The notes under the pieces: generated by a model
Told to the model about the DNA's origin: nothing
Databases searched by the model: none
What the model saw: only the letters and a program-made list of their open reading frames with translations
Shown here: positions 49,153 to 59,658 of the stretch, piece after piece
Layout: each line of letters opens with the position of its first letter
Numbering within the stretch: the stretch's first letter is position 1
Source of the DNA: Asparagopsis taxiformis
Taxonomy: Eukaryota > Rhodophyta > Florideophyceae > Bonnemaisoniales > Bonnemaisoniaceae
DNA: 64,000 bases
Direction of reading: 5' to 3'
Assembly (NCBI GenBank): GCA_030407315.1
Contig: JALQPE010001860.1
Span: forward strand, 124,001 to 188,000
Program-made: the position numbers and the translations under genes

Positions 49153-49751
49153 ATGAGTCAGGACTTTCAGGCCGTCGGTGAGGCCTTTGCCCGCCACTAC
49201 TATACTGTGTTTGACTCGTCTCGAGCCGGTCTATCCGCGCTATATGTAAGTCGATCTATGTTCACCGTGTCTGACACTCAATTCTATGTCGTAACTGTGT
49301 GCTGACCTCCGTTTGCATTGCACACTCCATTCTATCCGTGCAGAGAGAACAAAGCATGCTTTCCTTTGAAGGCTCCCAGTTCATGGGCGCAGAAAACATT
49401 ACAAGGAAGTTAGTGGTATGTTACATGTTGCGCCTCTTGTTTCATCGTGAGTGGCATCGTGCCGCACATTTTTCGAGCAACTAACCAATCGCACCCGTTC
49501 CCTTTAATATGTGTGTGCCGTCACAGGAACTTCCTTTTCAAACAGTGCAACATCAAGTTGTGACATGTGATTGCCAGCCAACACTCGCCGTTCAGCCAAA
49601 TGGTATCCTTGTGTCAGTTAGCGGTAACCTGGTCATCGATAATGATGTGAACCCCATGAAGTTCTCGCAGGCCTTCCACCTCATCCCTGATCCTTCCAGT
49701 CCGGGCAACTACTGGGTGCACAATGACATATTCCGCCTCAACCTTGGTTAA
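49153..49751 (+). CDS. NTF2: Nuclear transport factor 2 (three exons)
   Basis: Exons 49153-49245, 49344-49415 and 49527-49751 give 129 residues, matching the 125-127 of other NTF2 proteins. Introns of 98 and 111 bp (GTAAGT..TGCAG and GTATGT..CACAG) both fall between codons. The product follows NTF2 throughout: DFQAVGEAFARHYYTVFDSS, then MLSFEGSQFMGAENI, then LPFQTVQHQVVTCDCQP, and ends NDIFRLNLG. NTF2 carries RanGDP into the nucleus by binding FxFG nucleoporins. With CSE1 at 31842-34838 this is the second Ran-cycle gene in the window. The start codon directly precedes the conserved N-terminal helix. Confidence 0.97.
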
Positions 49752-49926
49752 GCATTTGATGTTTGGTAGAACATGTCTACCTCTCTCTGGTTGACTCGTT
49801 ATCCGTTTTAACTACTAGTCTACTGTCTCGACTAGCAACGACGTAATTTCCTATCTACCCTTTTCAAGCAGTATAGTGTTCTGGAATTGCAGTTTTACGA
49901 TGCAGAGGGATCTTTGCGCTTTGTGC

Positions 49927-50566
49927 CTATACCTTTCTCATAAACAAGTAGATTTCAGAATCGACCTTGAACGTATGTGAAGTTAATATTCTTGCTTCAC
50001 CCTTGAGTGCCATTAGGAGTCCGCCGTAGGAAGTGTACACAACCCTGTGTTGAATGAGAATGAAATTATAGGTCAGTAACAAGCTGGAATTGCAGTGCTG
50101 CAGCTGGAAACGGATGCAATGCACATACGCTCTGGCTTTTTCTTCAGCGTACTTGAAGATTTTACCGTGCATGATGTACTCATATCTGTCCGCTCGCGAG
50201 TCCAATGGTCGTGTTGGGTCATAGCCTGTGTTGTCATCCATGTCGTCTGCGCTTTCATTGAGACGGTCTGAAAGCATGATTTCAAACTTGTCGCCTTCAT
50301 TCATGGGATAGATTTCAGAGTTTATATCCAAGGTGAGTTCGGTATCATAGTTTTCACTCTTGGCATCGATGCGAGAAACTGTGATGTTGGTTTTTCTGTT
50401 AGTAAATGCAAGCAGTGGGCGGGGGGCAGCGCAGCGCATGGCATGGCAATGCAGGGCACGCCTACGGTACTGTACCTTTATCAAACTTTTTGTCTTTCTT
50501 GTTGGCGACTGGATCAAAGTCGATGGTTGAAAGCTCAAAGGTATCGCTGAACAAAACACCGGACAT
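49927..50566 (-). CDS. RPB8: RNA polymerase I/II/III shared subunit RPB8 (three exons)
   Basis: Exons 50476-50566, 50129-50378 and 49927-50044 give 152 residues against about 146-150 in the family. Introns are 97 bp (GTACAG..CACAG, after codon base 1) and 84 bp (GTATGT..CACAG, after base 2). The protein starts MSGVLFSDTFELSTIDFDP, continues KKFDKVSRIDAKSENYDTEL and ADRYEYIMHGKIFKY, and ends VYTSYGGLLMALKG then VDSEIYLFMRKV, all positions conserved in RPB8. It is a small OB-fold subunit common to the three nuclear RNA polymerases. The first intron contains one copy of the GC motif TGCGCTGCGCTGC. Confidence 0.96.
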
Positions 50567-51005
50567 CGCGAGAGGTGGAGAATTTGGTCGGTGCGAAGTG
50601 AAGAGGCGATAATATCGTTGGCGGTCGACATAGCTTGTTTTATGGAATTTTGGATAACAATCAAAATGGGATTACGGGTGAAATTGTGTAGCAGAGCAGT
50701 GCTGGCTTTATTGTTGGTGTGGTTTTGGTTGTTTTGGTCTCTAAGTGGATTACGGTGACGAGAGAGCGGTGAGTGCAATTTGCTGTGTGCACGAGGACGG
50801 TCGCAAGACGAGCGGAATAGAGATGATGATTGCTTGTTTGAGTTGACAAGCGAGGAAAGTAAAGCGACTCGCATCGACAAGCAAACGAAAGACTCGAGGG
50901 GGTTTAATTGTGAATATCATACAAAAAAGACAAGAGCAGAGCAGAGGCTACAACGACAAGGTTGGCGGGGGCTCGTTGACTGAAAAGTAGTAAAGACGGC
51001 AGAAA
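50567..51005. other. Intergenic region
   Basis: 439 bp between the RPB8 5' end and the 3' end of the A20/AN1 gene. It should hold the RPB8 promoter. Short frames only. Confidence 0.4.
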
Positions 51006-51500
51006 TCATATCTTGTTGAGCTTGGATGCTACGACGAGAGGATTAGCCTTTGCGAGCTGCTGACGTCCGTTGGTCTGATAGTCGTAGTCACAATCATGCG
51101 CGTCACTGTATCTGTGCTCTGAGCAGTAGACGTAGCCGCAGTGGCATTTGAAGCCTGTAAGTCCGACCTTCTTCCGACAGAGGAAGCAGCGGGAGGTGTT
51201 CTTCTGCACCTTGCGTTCTGTCGGCGGAGGGGGAGCGGCGGAAGCGGATGGAAGCGGTAGCGGTGGCACTGCGGGCTGCGGCACGGGCTGTGCGGCGGAT
51301 GGTGGGGTCTGAGCGGGTGTGGGGACGGGAGTCGGGGAGGACGAGGCGGGGGCTGGCGGCTGGGGGGGCTTTTGATGCTCGCGGAAGCACTGGGAGCACA
51401 TGTTCTTGGTGGAGGCTGAGCCGAAGAAACCACAGCCATTTGCGCAACGCGGCGGGGAGGGCGGCCCCTGGAGTGAGTTGGACGGGGTCTTGTCGGCCAT
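51006..51500 (-). CDS. A20/AN1 zinc-finger stress-associated protein
   Basis: A 164-residue protein with an N-terminal A20 finger ([20 protein letters not shown], residues about 18-38) and a C-terminal AN1 finger ([18 protein letters not shown], then [17 protein letters not shown], about 103-140), joined by a Pro/Ala-rich linker. Spacing and the final basic [16 protein letters not shown] tail are those of plant SAP proteins and animal ZFAND5/6. These bind ubiquitin through A20 and modulate stress responses and proteasome delivery. The ATG at 51500 opens the frame just before the A20 finger. Overlapping frames on the same strand come from the GC-rich linker and are not genes. Confidence 0.96.
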   Translation of the reverse strand: MADKTPSNSLQGPPSPPRCANGCGFFGSASTKNMCSQCFREHQKPPQPPAPASSSPTPVPTPAQTPPSAAQPVPQPAVPPLPLPSASAAPPPPTERKVQKNTSRCFLCRKKVGLTGFKCHCGYVYCSEHRYSDAHDCDYDYQTNGRQQLAKANPLVVASKLNKI

Positions 51501-51942
51501 GGGAAGTAGTGTTTAAGATGGAAGGGGCGAGACGGGACGGGACGAGGGGGATGCGGGGGGGAGGGAAGGAAAAAGTTGAAAAAGTGGCGTGGAGGGAGGC
51601 GAGACGAGGGTGTGATGTCGGGCTGTAGCTGGTGTGGCAAGGGTGTGTGTAGGTCGAGGAGTGCTTTTTAGATGTGCTACAATGTGCGGCAGTGGGGTCG
51701 GACGGCAGCACAGCGCAGCGCAGAGGGGCAGTCTACTCAGTCCAAATGGGGCACAACTCATTGTGTCTCAAAACAGCAGTCCAGTCCAGTCCAGTCACTG
51801 TAATGCAACGCGCTTACAAACCGTATTGCCTTCCAGCAGCTTGAAATTTAATTTCCTCGCAAAATTTTGCACAGCCAACGTAGCGTGGCCATAATGTAAT
51901 GACGAGGCCAACCTGGCTGGCTAGTGCTTGTTCCCACCAGCA
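51501..51942. promoter_or_regulatory. Divergent promoter region with recurrent GC motif
   Basis: 442 bp between the A20/AN1 and alpha/beta hydrolase genes. CAGCGCAGCGCA at 51711-51722 is the GC core shared with three other sites. A short tandem (CAGTC units, 51779-51797) lies nearby. Confidence 0.4.
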
Positions 51943-52845
51943 ATGCCGCGCTCGCTCTGGAAACTTCTCGCCCGTCTCCTTATTCCCCTGCTCACCCTCT
52001 GCTCGCTCTCGCTCTTCATCGCCGCACCGCATCTCGACTACTACATTCGCGTCGACCGTCCCCAACCTCGTGGTACCATTCTCCTCCTGCATGGTTGTGC
52101 TCATCGTGCCAATCATTTCTTCCCTCCAAATTCTCTTCCAGAACTCGCCGCTCTCACTCGCATAGCTCTCTCGCGCAATTACACCGCTCTCGCTGTTTCC
52201 TCCACTAGTCCCCACGGCTGCTGGTCCTCTCCCGACGCCGATCTCGCCCGAATTCAAACCGCCCTTCGCCGTCACCCCCCACACCCGCCCCTCTTTGTCG
52301 TAGGCGTTTCATCCGGCGCTCACTTTGCCTCGCGAGTGCCTAATGCACACGGCATCGTGTCAATCATATCCTCCACACCATGCACTCCCCACCCATTGCA
52401 TCCACCGCCCCCGCACGTCTTCATCTACATGATCCGTGACTCTCGCACCGTGCGCTCCGTACAAGCCGCGACGAAATGTCTCCAGCAACTACACACCCCA
52501 ACCGCACACTTCCAGGTTGCCCCCCATCCACTCACCGTAGCCAATCTCACCCGCCTCCTCTCGTGGCCTCCAGCAGTGGCCGACGATGCCCTCGTTGCCA
52601 TGCGCGATGCCGGCTTTCTCGATGCAGACGGCTGGCTTTTACGAGACCCGCGACATTCAAATTGGAGAGATGCAGTGCAACATCTCAAATCACGTATGAA
52701 TGATTCACTCGTGCCTGATCAAAGTCCATTTTCAGAACATTTGAACAAAGCCTGGGCCTTTCACGAGGCAACCGCAGACTATTTCTCTGACGCACTGCAA
52801 TTTTTAGAAAACAACTTTGTCCTCAATCCAACATCATCCCAGTAA
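51943..52845 (+). CDS. Alpha/beta-hydrolase fold protein with N-terminal membrane anchor
   Basis: A 300-residue protein. A hydrophobic segment near residues 8-28 (LLARLLIPLLTLCSLSLFIAA) is a signal anchor or uncleaved signal. GTILLLHGCAHRA is the oxyanion-hole strand and FVVGVSSGAHFAS holds the GxSxG nucleophile elbow (Gly-Val-Ser-Ser-Gly). A late Asp/His pair cannot be assigned with confidence (FHEATADY may supply His). The layout suggests a lumenal or secreted esterase, lipase or peptidase. The subfamily is not recognised. The ATG at 51943 is used, since the frame upstream begins with TTG. It is convergent with dihydroorotase, 71 bp apart. Confidence 0.75.
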   Translation: MPRSLWKLLARLLIPLLTLCSLSLFIAAPHLDYYIRVDRPQPRGTILLLHGCAHRANHFFPPNSLPELAALTRIALSRNYTALAVSSTSPHGCWSSPDADLARIQTALRRHPPHPPLFVVGVSSGAHFASRVPNAHGIVSIISSTPCTPHPLHPPPPHVFIYMIRDSRTVRSVQAATKCLQQLHTPTAHFQVAPHPLTVANLTRLLSWPPAVADDALVAMRDAGFLDADGWLLRDPRHSNWRDAVQHLKSRMNDSLVPDQSPFSEHLNKAWAFHEATADYFSDALQFLENNFVLNPTSSQ

Positions 52846-52916
52846 CCACTTGATGTGTAAACGACTTTTACAGCTCGTCCACACTTCCCCCCTCTAAATT
52901 GGTACAAAAAACATTT

Positions 52917-54005
52917 CTACTCTTCATCTTGCATACTCCAGCAAACTTGTTCACCAGCACGCAGCGGAACTATCGGCTCCGATCCCGCAACCTCAATAGT
53001 TTCTGGCATAGTCCATTTCTTCTTCTCAAGCCCAATCTTACCCTCATTCAGTGGCAGTCCATAGAATCTAGCACCATTCTCGCTCAGGAAAGACTCTAGT
53101 TTCTCCAAAACTCCCGCCTCTTCAAACGCTTCTGTATACAATTCCACCGCGCACATTCCAGTGAAAATGCCAGCGCATCCATCCGCACAAATTTTCGCAC
53201 TGCGCACATGCGGAGCCGAATCCGTACCCGCGAAAAACTTGCCATTCTCATCATCGCGCACCGCGCGCAATAACGCCTGCCGATGCGACTCGCGCTTCAA
53301 AACGGGCAGACAGAACATATGCGGATGAATCTTAGCGCCCTGAAAAATAGCCTGTCGACAGTACAACAGATGATGCGCCGTAATCGTGGCCGCAAGTCGA
53401 TTACCAGGCGTCGCTTGTACAATCTCCGCCGCCTCGGCCGTCGTCACATGCTCCAGCACAATCTTCAGTCGCGGATAATCTGCCAAAAGTTTCGGTAGCA
53501 CACTGTCAATGAACACACGCTCCTTGTCGAATATGTCCACATCAGTGCCAGTTGCCTCGCCGTGCACACACAGTACCATACCCACCTGCTCCATGGCTGC
53601 GAGTGCGTCTGTGATTTTGTCCATGCCCGTCACGCCAAACGCAGAGTTGGTCGTCGCCCCCGCTGGGTACAGCTTGCAGGCCTTGACGAGCGACGAAGCG
53701 TGCGCTTCGCGGATTTCCGCGCCAGTCGTGTGGTCTGTCAGATAGAGCGTCATGAGCGGCGTGAAATTGCTGCCCTTTGGTAGAGCAGCCATGATTCGGC
53801 TGTGATAGGCTGCCGCATCCTGCAGATTGCGGACGGGCGGTTTCAAATTGGGCATGACAATAGCCCGGTTGAACTGGCGTGCTGTCAACGGGGCAACGAC
53901 ATGCAGCACATCGTTGTCGCGAAAGTGGACGTGGAAATCATCTGGTTTCCTGATCACAATAGATGTAGAGGTTGATTTTGTACCACTGTCGGCTTGTCCG
54001 ACCAT
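52917..54005 (-). CDS. Dihydroorotase, class II (pyrimidine synthesis)
   Basis: A 362-residue amidohydrolase of the E. coli PyrC type (348 residues). Metal ligands are visible in order: HxH in DDFHVHFRD, the carboxylated Lys in KLYPAGATTNS, His in CVHGEAT, His in VLEHVTT and Asp in GTDSAPH. It closes N-carbamoyl-aspartate to dihydroorotate, the third step of de novo UMP synthesis. It is a separate protein rather than part of a CAD fusion, as in plants and bacteria. The first 17 residues (MVGQADSG..) are not an obvious organelle leader, so it may be cytosolic, or an upstream exon carries a leader. The ATG at 54005 is the only close start. Confidence 0.95.
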   Translation of the reverse strand: MVGQADSGTKSTSTSIVIRKPDDFHVHFRDNDVLHVVAPLTARQFNRAIVMPNLKPPVRNLQDAAAYHSRIMAALPKGSNFTPLMTLYLTDHTTGAEIREAHASSLVKACKLYPAGATTNSAFGVTGMDKITDALAAMEQVGMVLCVHGEATGTDVDIFDKERVFIDSVLPKLLADYPRLKIVLEHVTTAEAAEIVQATPGNRLAATITAHHLLYCRQAIFQGAKIHPHMFCLPVLKRESHRQALLRAVRDDENGKFFAGTDSAPHVRSAKICADGCAGIFTGMCAVELYTEAFEEAGVLEKLESFLSENGARFYGLPLNEGKIGLEKKKWTMPETIEVAGSEPIVPLRAGEQVCWSMQDEE

Positions 54006-54601
54006 TTTCGCTGCGGATGTGATCTATGCCGGAGATTGTCTGGACCAGGTATCTGTGGGTGTCTTCTCGAAGACACAAACAAACGGTGATAAACATGCAC
54101 CGAATCTCAAGGCTCCGGCGGTGGCGGCGTTTCCGGTTTCGGCCCGGGCACTGGATCAAATTTGGAACAGATGCCAATTGTTGTTTACAGTAAACCAAAT
54201 TAGTGTGCTCTGCTCTTCTTCACCAAACATCCTCTCGAGATACGAGCGAAGCAAGTTGCAGATTATCGCACTCGGCGTCAGTCGTGCGACCCGTGGACGG
54301 TGTGAAGTACGTCAGCCCATTATGGCATTCGTTTACGATAAATAGTATGAGACGTTCATCCACTCGGCATGCTCATATCGACTCGCTTCTTCATGATCCC
54401 AACAACGTCGGCCGAAACTACACCTGCAATACCATTTTGCTTCTAAATACCTAGACTCACCTCACAATGCCCGTACATTTTACTCGAAGGCTACTCAAAA
54501 GTCTTTGCTGCTCCATCCGACAAACCCAAGCCACATATATTCAGTCCACCTCCAAAGTCAATCAACAGCGTTCTGGTCACGCAGTAAATCTCATACATAC
54601 C
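54006..54601. other. Intergenic region
   Basis: 596 bp between the dihydroorotase start and the formin 3' end, both on the minus strand. Short frames only. An untranslated or leader exon of dihydroorotase could be here. Confidence 0.4.
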
Positions 54602-56560
54602 TTAAACGTCTCCACCTTCCTCACCTCCGCCAACCTCTGCACTCTGTACCACAGCCGGTGGCGCAGGGGCAGCTACACGCACGTGATTTCCCGCCAGCTT
54701 CCCTTCGTTCTTTGCAGCTTGCTTCCTTTGTCGTTCCTCTCTTTCCTTTGCCCTGCTCATCGCACCTTCAATATCAGTGCCAAACTCTCGCAGCATGCGC
54801 AGAATGTCCTCCTGTCGACCGCGACTCATCTTATTTCTCTCACCAAAGTGCTGCATCATGCTCTGTAGCTTCTGCATCATGAGACCTCGCAGAGACACGA
54901 TTTCCTCACGCACCTTGACAGCCTCTTCAGCGAAAATCTCCATTTCCTGCTTGAATAGAGCAAGCGTCTGATCATCACCAATCTGTTTGATCTGCTCAGA
55001 AACATTGGTCACAGACTCAAGCAGTGCTTGCACCTCCTCTCCGATGGCTTCCAGTGAGAGCTCCTTGGACCGCGCAAGTGTCGGCATATCATCCATTGGC
55101 AGCAAGCCAGGATTATCCTTTTCAATCATGTAAACCAAATAATCGAGCAAAGTATTACCCTTTGCGTCCTTGACAGTGCTGAGCATTGCCAATGCTTCCA
55201 ATTTGAAGCCGTGGGCACCTCCGCGCCCAGTACCAGAATTGAGGAAGTTTCCGAGAGCAAGAACGGCTTCGAGAATCTTGCTGAGTTTCTCCGAATTCAT
55301 GACTTCCACTGGAATCATTGCAAACGTATCCATGTTTCGAATGACATCAACAGCTTCGTCATTGAAAGTCTTGGCGGCCAATGCACACAGAATCTTTCCA
55401 CGCAGACCCTTCAAATCTGCAAGATCCATCATGAATGCATCCGTTCTATCGACCTCCTCTCTCATATTCGCATTCTGGGTGAGGAGCATTTCCTCCTCTT
55501 GTGTCGGACAAACGAGCAACAGGGCTTGCAATGAACCGGGCTCGAGTTCCTTATAAGTCGGAACACGGACGACGTTCTTAATATCATCGGCACTCATCTT
55601 GAGGTTAGCCAACAGAATGTTAATATTATGCTTGCGCTTATGCGGAAGAATCTCTGGTCGAACTTCAGCGGCTGCGATTTGGAAGCGTTCCACGACATCG
55701 ACACCGAACAAATCATCAATTTCCTCTTCATCGAGTCGAACATTAGCCTCATCCAAAGTAGGCCAAAAGGAATTATTGACAAGATTCATGGGCACCTTAG
55801 CCCAATGGAGCGGTTTCTTCTGACGACCTCTCGCGGCATTATCCTTTCCAGCCACGGTTCCGACGGGAGCCTTGGGGGCGGCGGGCATACCCGGAGCGGG
55901 AGGTTGGGAGCCATCAGCGGCGGGAGCGCCGACACTATTGGCCTCCTGATTTCTCCTCGCAGCAGCCGCGGCAGCCACAGCGCCGGCAGCACCAGGGCCG
56001 TTCCCAGCGCCAGCTCCGGGACCCGCGCCTGCACCACGGCCGGCGCCATGACCGGGACCGAAGCCAGGGCCGGCGGTTCCGTCGCCGGGACCGTCGCCAG
56101 GGCCTGCGCCGGCGCCGGGACCGTAGCCGCCGCCAGCACCGGGGCCTCCGGGACCGCCGGCGCCGCCGAGGGCGCCTTCCGCGTACGCTTCGGGGATGGT
56201 GACCATTTCGCCGCCCTTGGTTCGGGCGCCTTTAGACTTGCTATCCACGCCGATCCAGGCGGTGATGATGTTACCGTCCTTGTCGACGCCTGCTACGACC
56301 TTTCTTCGACGGCCGCGACCCAGGGGTCCCACCTGGCGCTGCTTGACGGCGTAGCGGGCGGGGTCGATGTAGAAGCCGAATTGGCCGCGTTCGAAGCGTA
56401 CTACGCACGATGGGGATGGTTAGTGGACGATGGGGACGGACGGGTCGCTTGGAGACGTGATGGACATACCAAATTCATGCGCCATGCTCTGGAGACGCGC
56501 CAGTACATCGGGGCCGAGGCGATCCTCCAGTTTGGAGCGAGCGTCATAGCGGCGGGACAT
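54602..56560 (-). CDS. Formin with FH2 domain and Gly-rich instead of Pro-rich FH1 (two exons)
   Basis: Exon 56470-56560 and exon 54602-56400 give 629 residues. The 69-bp intron has GTATGT and GCGTAG ends, a CTAAC branch-like element, and splits a codon after base 1. Residues about 105-175 are a Gly/Ala/Pro repeat (GPGAGAGPG type). Residues about 225-600 are the FH2 domain: KKPLHWAKVP, the knob and linker, then KLSKILEAVLALGNFLNSGTG and GFKLEALAMLSTVKD. FH2 dimers nucleate and cap actin filaments. The classical poly-proline FH1 that recruits profilin-actin is replaced, and no GBD/FH3 or membrane domain precedes it. A Lys/Arg/Glu-rich coiled tail follows. Without the spliced first exon there is no ATG start. 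Confidence 0.92.
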
Positions 56561-57236
56561 GGCGATTTGCGTCGGGTGCGGGTCGGGGTGCGGTTTGCGG
56601 TCGGGGTCGGGGTCGGGTTGGGCTCGGACGCGACGGCGATTGCATGCACGGCGCGGAAAGTGTGCACGGGAGCGACAAGGGTTGGTCGGTTGAGATAGGG
56701 TGCGGGTTGGTTTTCGTTATCTACAAGTAGAGCGGTGGCTTGTTGGGAGGCAACAGTTGGCGGTGTAATGCAGCGCGCTGGGATCAATGGCGCAAAATGC
56801 GGTAGCTTACAGTAGATGATGCTCTTTTGGGCAACATTTCATTTGTGCTCGTTTCGTTTCAAATAATTGGTGCTTCCAGCAGCGGTCGTCGTGCAGCGTC
56901 GGTACGTAACCTGAGCAGTCATGTTTGCTTTGTACTGTACATCCATCGGCGCAGAATACAGCCGCCGTTGCCTTGTGCTCTGCTCCGTCCTTCGCGGAAA
57001 CAACGCACAGTGCTGCCAATTTGCAACGCGTCATCATCGACCGCCTGCACCCACCACCGCGAGTCCAAACGACCCGACAGATGACTCCATTTTGCATCCT
57101 TGTTTACAGCGGCAGCCCGCAACTGTATGAGGTACGATTTCTGCAAGCACGCCACGTGTCGCCCGACCACACACACACACACACACACCAATCTCCATGC
57201 TAGTCCACTCAATCGCTCTCCCCGATACGCCGCACC
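56561..57236. other. Divergent promoter region, formin and COX18-like genes
   Basis: 676 bp, containing a (CA)n run at about 57169-57188 just upstream of the insertase gene. No gene supported. Confidence 0.45.
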
Positions 57237-58424
57237 ATGCTCGTCCGTCAATTCCGCTCACTAACCCGTCTGCGAAAAACCCTCCCAGTCCATCCCCTGT
57301 CTATCCGACGCATCGCCACCCAGCCGCAACCAACCCCCGCCCCGACCTGGAGCGAGGCGATCGCCGACACGTCCGCCGAGACGCTGACCGCCTTCCACGC
57401 CGCTGTATCCCAAAACGGCGTCCTCTTCCCGTGGAGCGTCACACTCGTCCTATCCGCCGTCTCTCTCCGACTCGTCACCCTCCCCTTGGTCTACTACAAT
57501 CAAATCCACGCCGGACGCGCCGCACTCGCCTCCAAGGAGCTCCCGCGAATCCACACATTTGTGCGTAAATCGCCCGGAAATCTCGTCCAAAAATATCTCA
57601 CATTCCGTCGTCTCCGCGCCCTGACCTTCCGCTCTGCCGGCACCTCCGATCTCCAGCGCACACGATGGCACCTCATTTTTCATCTCCCGCTCGTCGTCTC
57701 CGCCTCGATGGGCGTCCGAGCCATCGCTCGCACCCGCCCCGATGATTGGACCGCCGCAGGTTTCGCTTCCTTTCCAGATCTCACCGCTGCCGATCCTACC
57801 GGCGCTTTGCCCCTCATCACTTCCGCTTTGTGGATCTGGAACGTAGATCCCCGTACGTCCCGCCCCGCGAAACAGCCCCAACAACCCGTTCAGCCCCCCC
57901 AGCAATCGCAGCCAAATCCCCGTGCTGTCAATACTGATAGGCTTATTGAGCAGCTCATGACGCGCACCGGCGAGCAATTGACGACCTTGTTGCAGGTTGT
58001 TGCCGTGGCTTCCCTCTCGTTTACCAGTGATTTACCCGCGGGTATGCTTCTGTTTTGGGCGAGTAATGGCGTTGTTACCGCCGTGCAGCGTGCTGTGTTT
58101 GGCAATGATCGCATTCGGAGGAGCATCGGTTTGTTGACTCAGGATGACCTGCAGAGAATGGTCGGTCCACCCGTGCTCCAGAGTACTGCTGTGGCCTATG
58201 CCAACATAAAGAAAGAGCTCGAGTTTGTACAGCGTGAACTGCTGAGCGGTTTCAGCGATCGAACTGTGGACGAAAAGCTTGTCAAGGAGGTTAATAATGC
58301 CTTGGAGAGGGAGAGACGGCGCGGAAATATCTCTGTTAGATTGCAGGCTGTTTTGAGAAACGACGAAGACAATGGCAGGCCTTATGTTGCTGTCGTTAGG
58401 CATGGTGTTGATCCCAATAAGTAA
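57237..58424 (+). CDS. Mitochondrial COX18/Oxa1-type membrane insertase
   Basis: A 395-residue member of the YidC/Oxa1/Alb3 family. The first 29 residues (MLVRQFRSLTRLRKTLP.. RIATQ) are a classic mitochondrial presequence rich in Arg and Ser. FPWSVTLVLSAVSLRLVTLPLVYYNQIHAG resembles the first conserved membrane segment of COX18, and later hydrophobic segments end with FTSDLPAGMLLFWASNGVVTAVQRAVF, equivalent to the last YidC segment. The conserved segments suit COX18, which inserts the C-terminal tail of Cox2, rather than plastid Alb3. A Gln/Pro-rich insertion (KQPQQPVQPPQQSQP) sits in the middle. The ATG at 57237 follows a CA repeat. The 3' end is 118 bp from the convergent MAP1 gene. Confidence 0.82.
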   Translation: MLVRQFRSLTRLRKTLPVHPLSIRRIATQPQPTPAPTWSEAIADTSAETLTAFHAAVSQNGVLFPWSVTLVLSAVSLRLVTLPLVYYNQIHAGRAALASKELPRIHTFVRKSPGNLVQKYLTFRRLRALTFRSAGTSDLQRTRWHLIFHLPLVVSASMGVRAIARTRPDDWTAAGFASFPDLTAADPTGALPLITSALWIWNVDPRTSRPAKQPQQPVQPPQQSQPNPRAVNTDRLIEQLMTRTGEQLTTLLQVVAVASLSFTSDLPAGMLLFWASNGVVTAVQRAVFGNDRIRRSIGLLTQDDLQRMVGPPVLQSTAVAYANIKKELEFVQRELLSGFSDRTVDEKLVKEVNNALERERRRGNISVRLQAVLRNDEDNGRPYVAVVRHGVDPNK

Positions 58425-58542
58425 CTGCAAAGTAACAGCACTAGACACATTTATGTGTCAAAAGCAAGTACACAGAGACATGCGAAATGCAACATTCTAA
58501 CCCGATTCCCGCAGAGTTGCAAGTGGAACACCCCACCGATGT

Positions 58543-59658
58543 TTACTCTTCCCAAAAGTACTTTGGACTGCTTTCGATCTTGCCTGTGAGTTTCTCCACA
58601 CCAGATTCAGTGATCAGCAAAGTATGCTCAAATTGCGCGCTTCGCTTACCATCCACTGTGGTGGCCGTCCAATTATCCGGCCAAGTAACATTCCTAGCAG
58701 TGCCCTCATTGATCATAGGCTCTATCGTAAACGTAGTCCCCGGTTGCAAAATACCGGCCGGCTCGCTATTCCTATAATGCACAACATTAGGTGTCGTGTG
58801 GAACACACTATTGACACCATGTCCACAGAAATTTCGCACTACCGTAAACTTGTTCTGCTTTGCGAGCTGCTCTATCTCGCCTCCAATTTTCTTCACCGCC
58901 ACGCCTGGCGCGCAAATAGATATCGCACGCTCCAGACAATCATACGTCGTTTTAACGAGCTTGCGCCCCGCTTCGTCCACTTCACCGACCAGATAGGTCT
59001 CCGAGCAATCGCCGTGATACCCGTCATAATACACAGTAACATCGATGTTAATAATATCCCCCTCCACAAGCGCAGTATTGTCCGGAATTCCATGACAGAC
59101 AACCTCATTAATCGAGGTACAGCACGACTTTGGAAATCTGTGATAGTTCAAAGGTGACGGGTATGCACCTCGCGCAATCGTCTCCGAATGCACCATAATG
59201 TCAATTTCATTCGTCAGCACACCTGGCTGTACCATGCGTCCAGCCATGTCTAGAATTTCACGTGCCATGCGTCCAGATACTCTCATTTTCTCAATGGCTT
59301 CTGCAGAAAGTGTCTCAATGTCCCACGGGTAGCGCGGCTGTTTTGCTTTCGGAAGCCCGTCCTTCCAATAGTCAGGTTTCGGGATGTCCTTGGGTACGTC
59401 CAGACGCGGTGATATCACACCCGGTCGCAGTTTGCCTGTAAAGTTGAATCGCGGTGCCTGGCTGATTGAAAATCCACGTGGTGCATTCCTGGCAGGCTTT
59501 GGTTTCTTCTTCTCCATTGTTATTGTGTATTGCGTGCGACGCGTAACGAGCGGTCGGGTTGTATGGCTTCCTTCTCCTGCTGATAGGTTGTGCGATGGAA
59601 CGCCCATAAACTGACCGCGGTTGCAGGCTGGCCATGTTGATACGAAGCCTATTCTCAT
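58543..59658 (-). CDS. Methionine aminopeptidase type 1, probably organellar
   Basis: A 371-residue enzyme whose C-terminal 260 residues are the MAP1 fold. The five metal ligands are visible: Asp in INIDVTVYYDGYHGD (two), His in NFCGHGVNSVFH, Glu in FTIEPM and Glu in AQFEHTLL. It removes initiator Met from nascent proteins. There is no N-terminal zinc-finger region, which cytosolic eukaryotic MAP1 has, and the first 100 residues are leader-like, so plastid or mitochondrial location is likely by analogy with plant MAP1B-D. Internal ATGs at residues 18 and 48 are alternative starts that would remove the leader. Two convergent 3' ends meet downstream with COX18. Confidence 0.93.
   Translation of the reverse strand: MRIGFVSTWPACNRGQFMGVPSHNLSAGEGSHTTRPLVTRRTQYTITMEKKKPKPARNAPRGFSISQAPRFNFTGKLRPGVISPRLDVPKDIPKPDYWKDGLPKAKQPRYPWDIETLSAEAIEKMRVSGRMAREILDMAGRMVQPGVLTNEIDIMVHSETIARGAYPSPLNYHRFPKSCCTSINEVVCHGIPDNTALVEGDIINIDVTVYYDGYHGDCSETYLVGEVDEAGRKLVKTTYDCLERAISICAPGVAVKKIGGEIEQLAKQNKFTVVRNFCGHGVNSVFHTTPNVVHYRNSEPAGILQPGTTFTIEPMINEGTARNVTWPDNWTATTVDGKRSAQFEHTLLITESGVEKLTGKIESSPKYFWEE

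Noticed and set aside
55628..56698. 356-codon plus-strand ORF rich in Gly/Ala/Thr
   Set aside because: It is antisense to the GC-rich formin segment. The low complexity reflects the GPG repeat on the other strand.
57169..57188. (CA)n run as a telomeric or CRISPR-like repeat
   Set aside because: It is a simple dinucleotide microsatellite in a promoter. No spacer structure or telomere unit.
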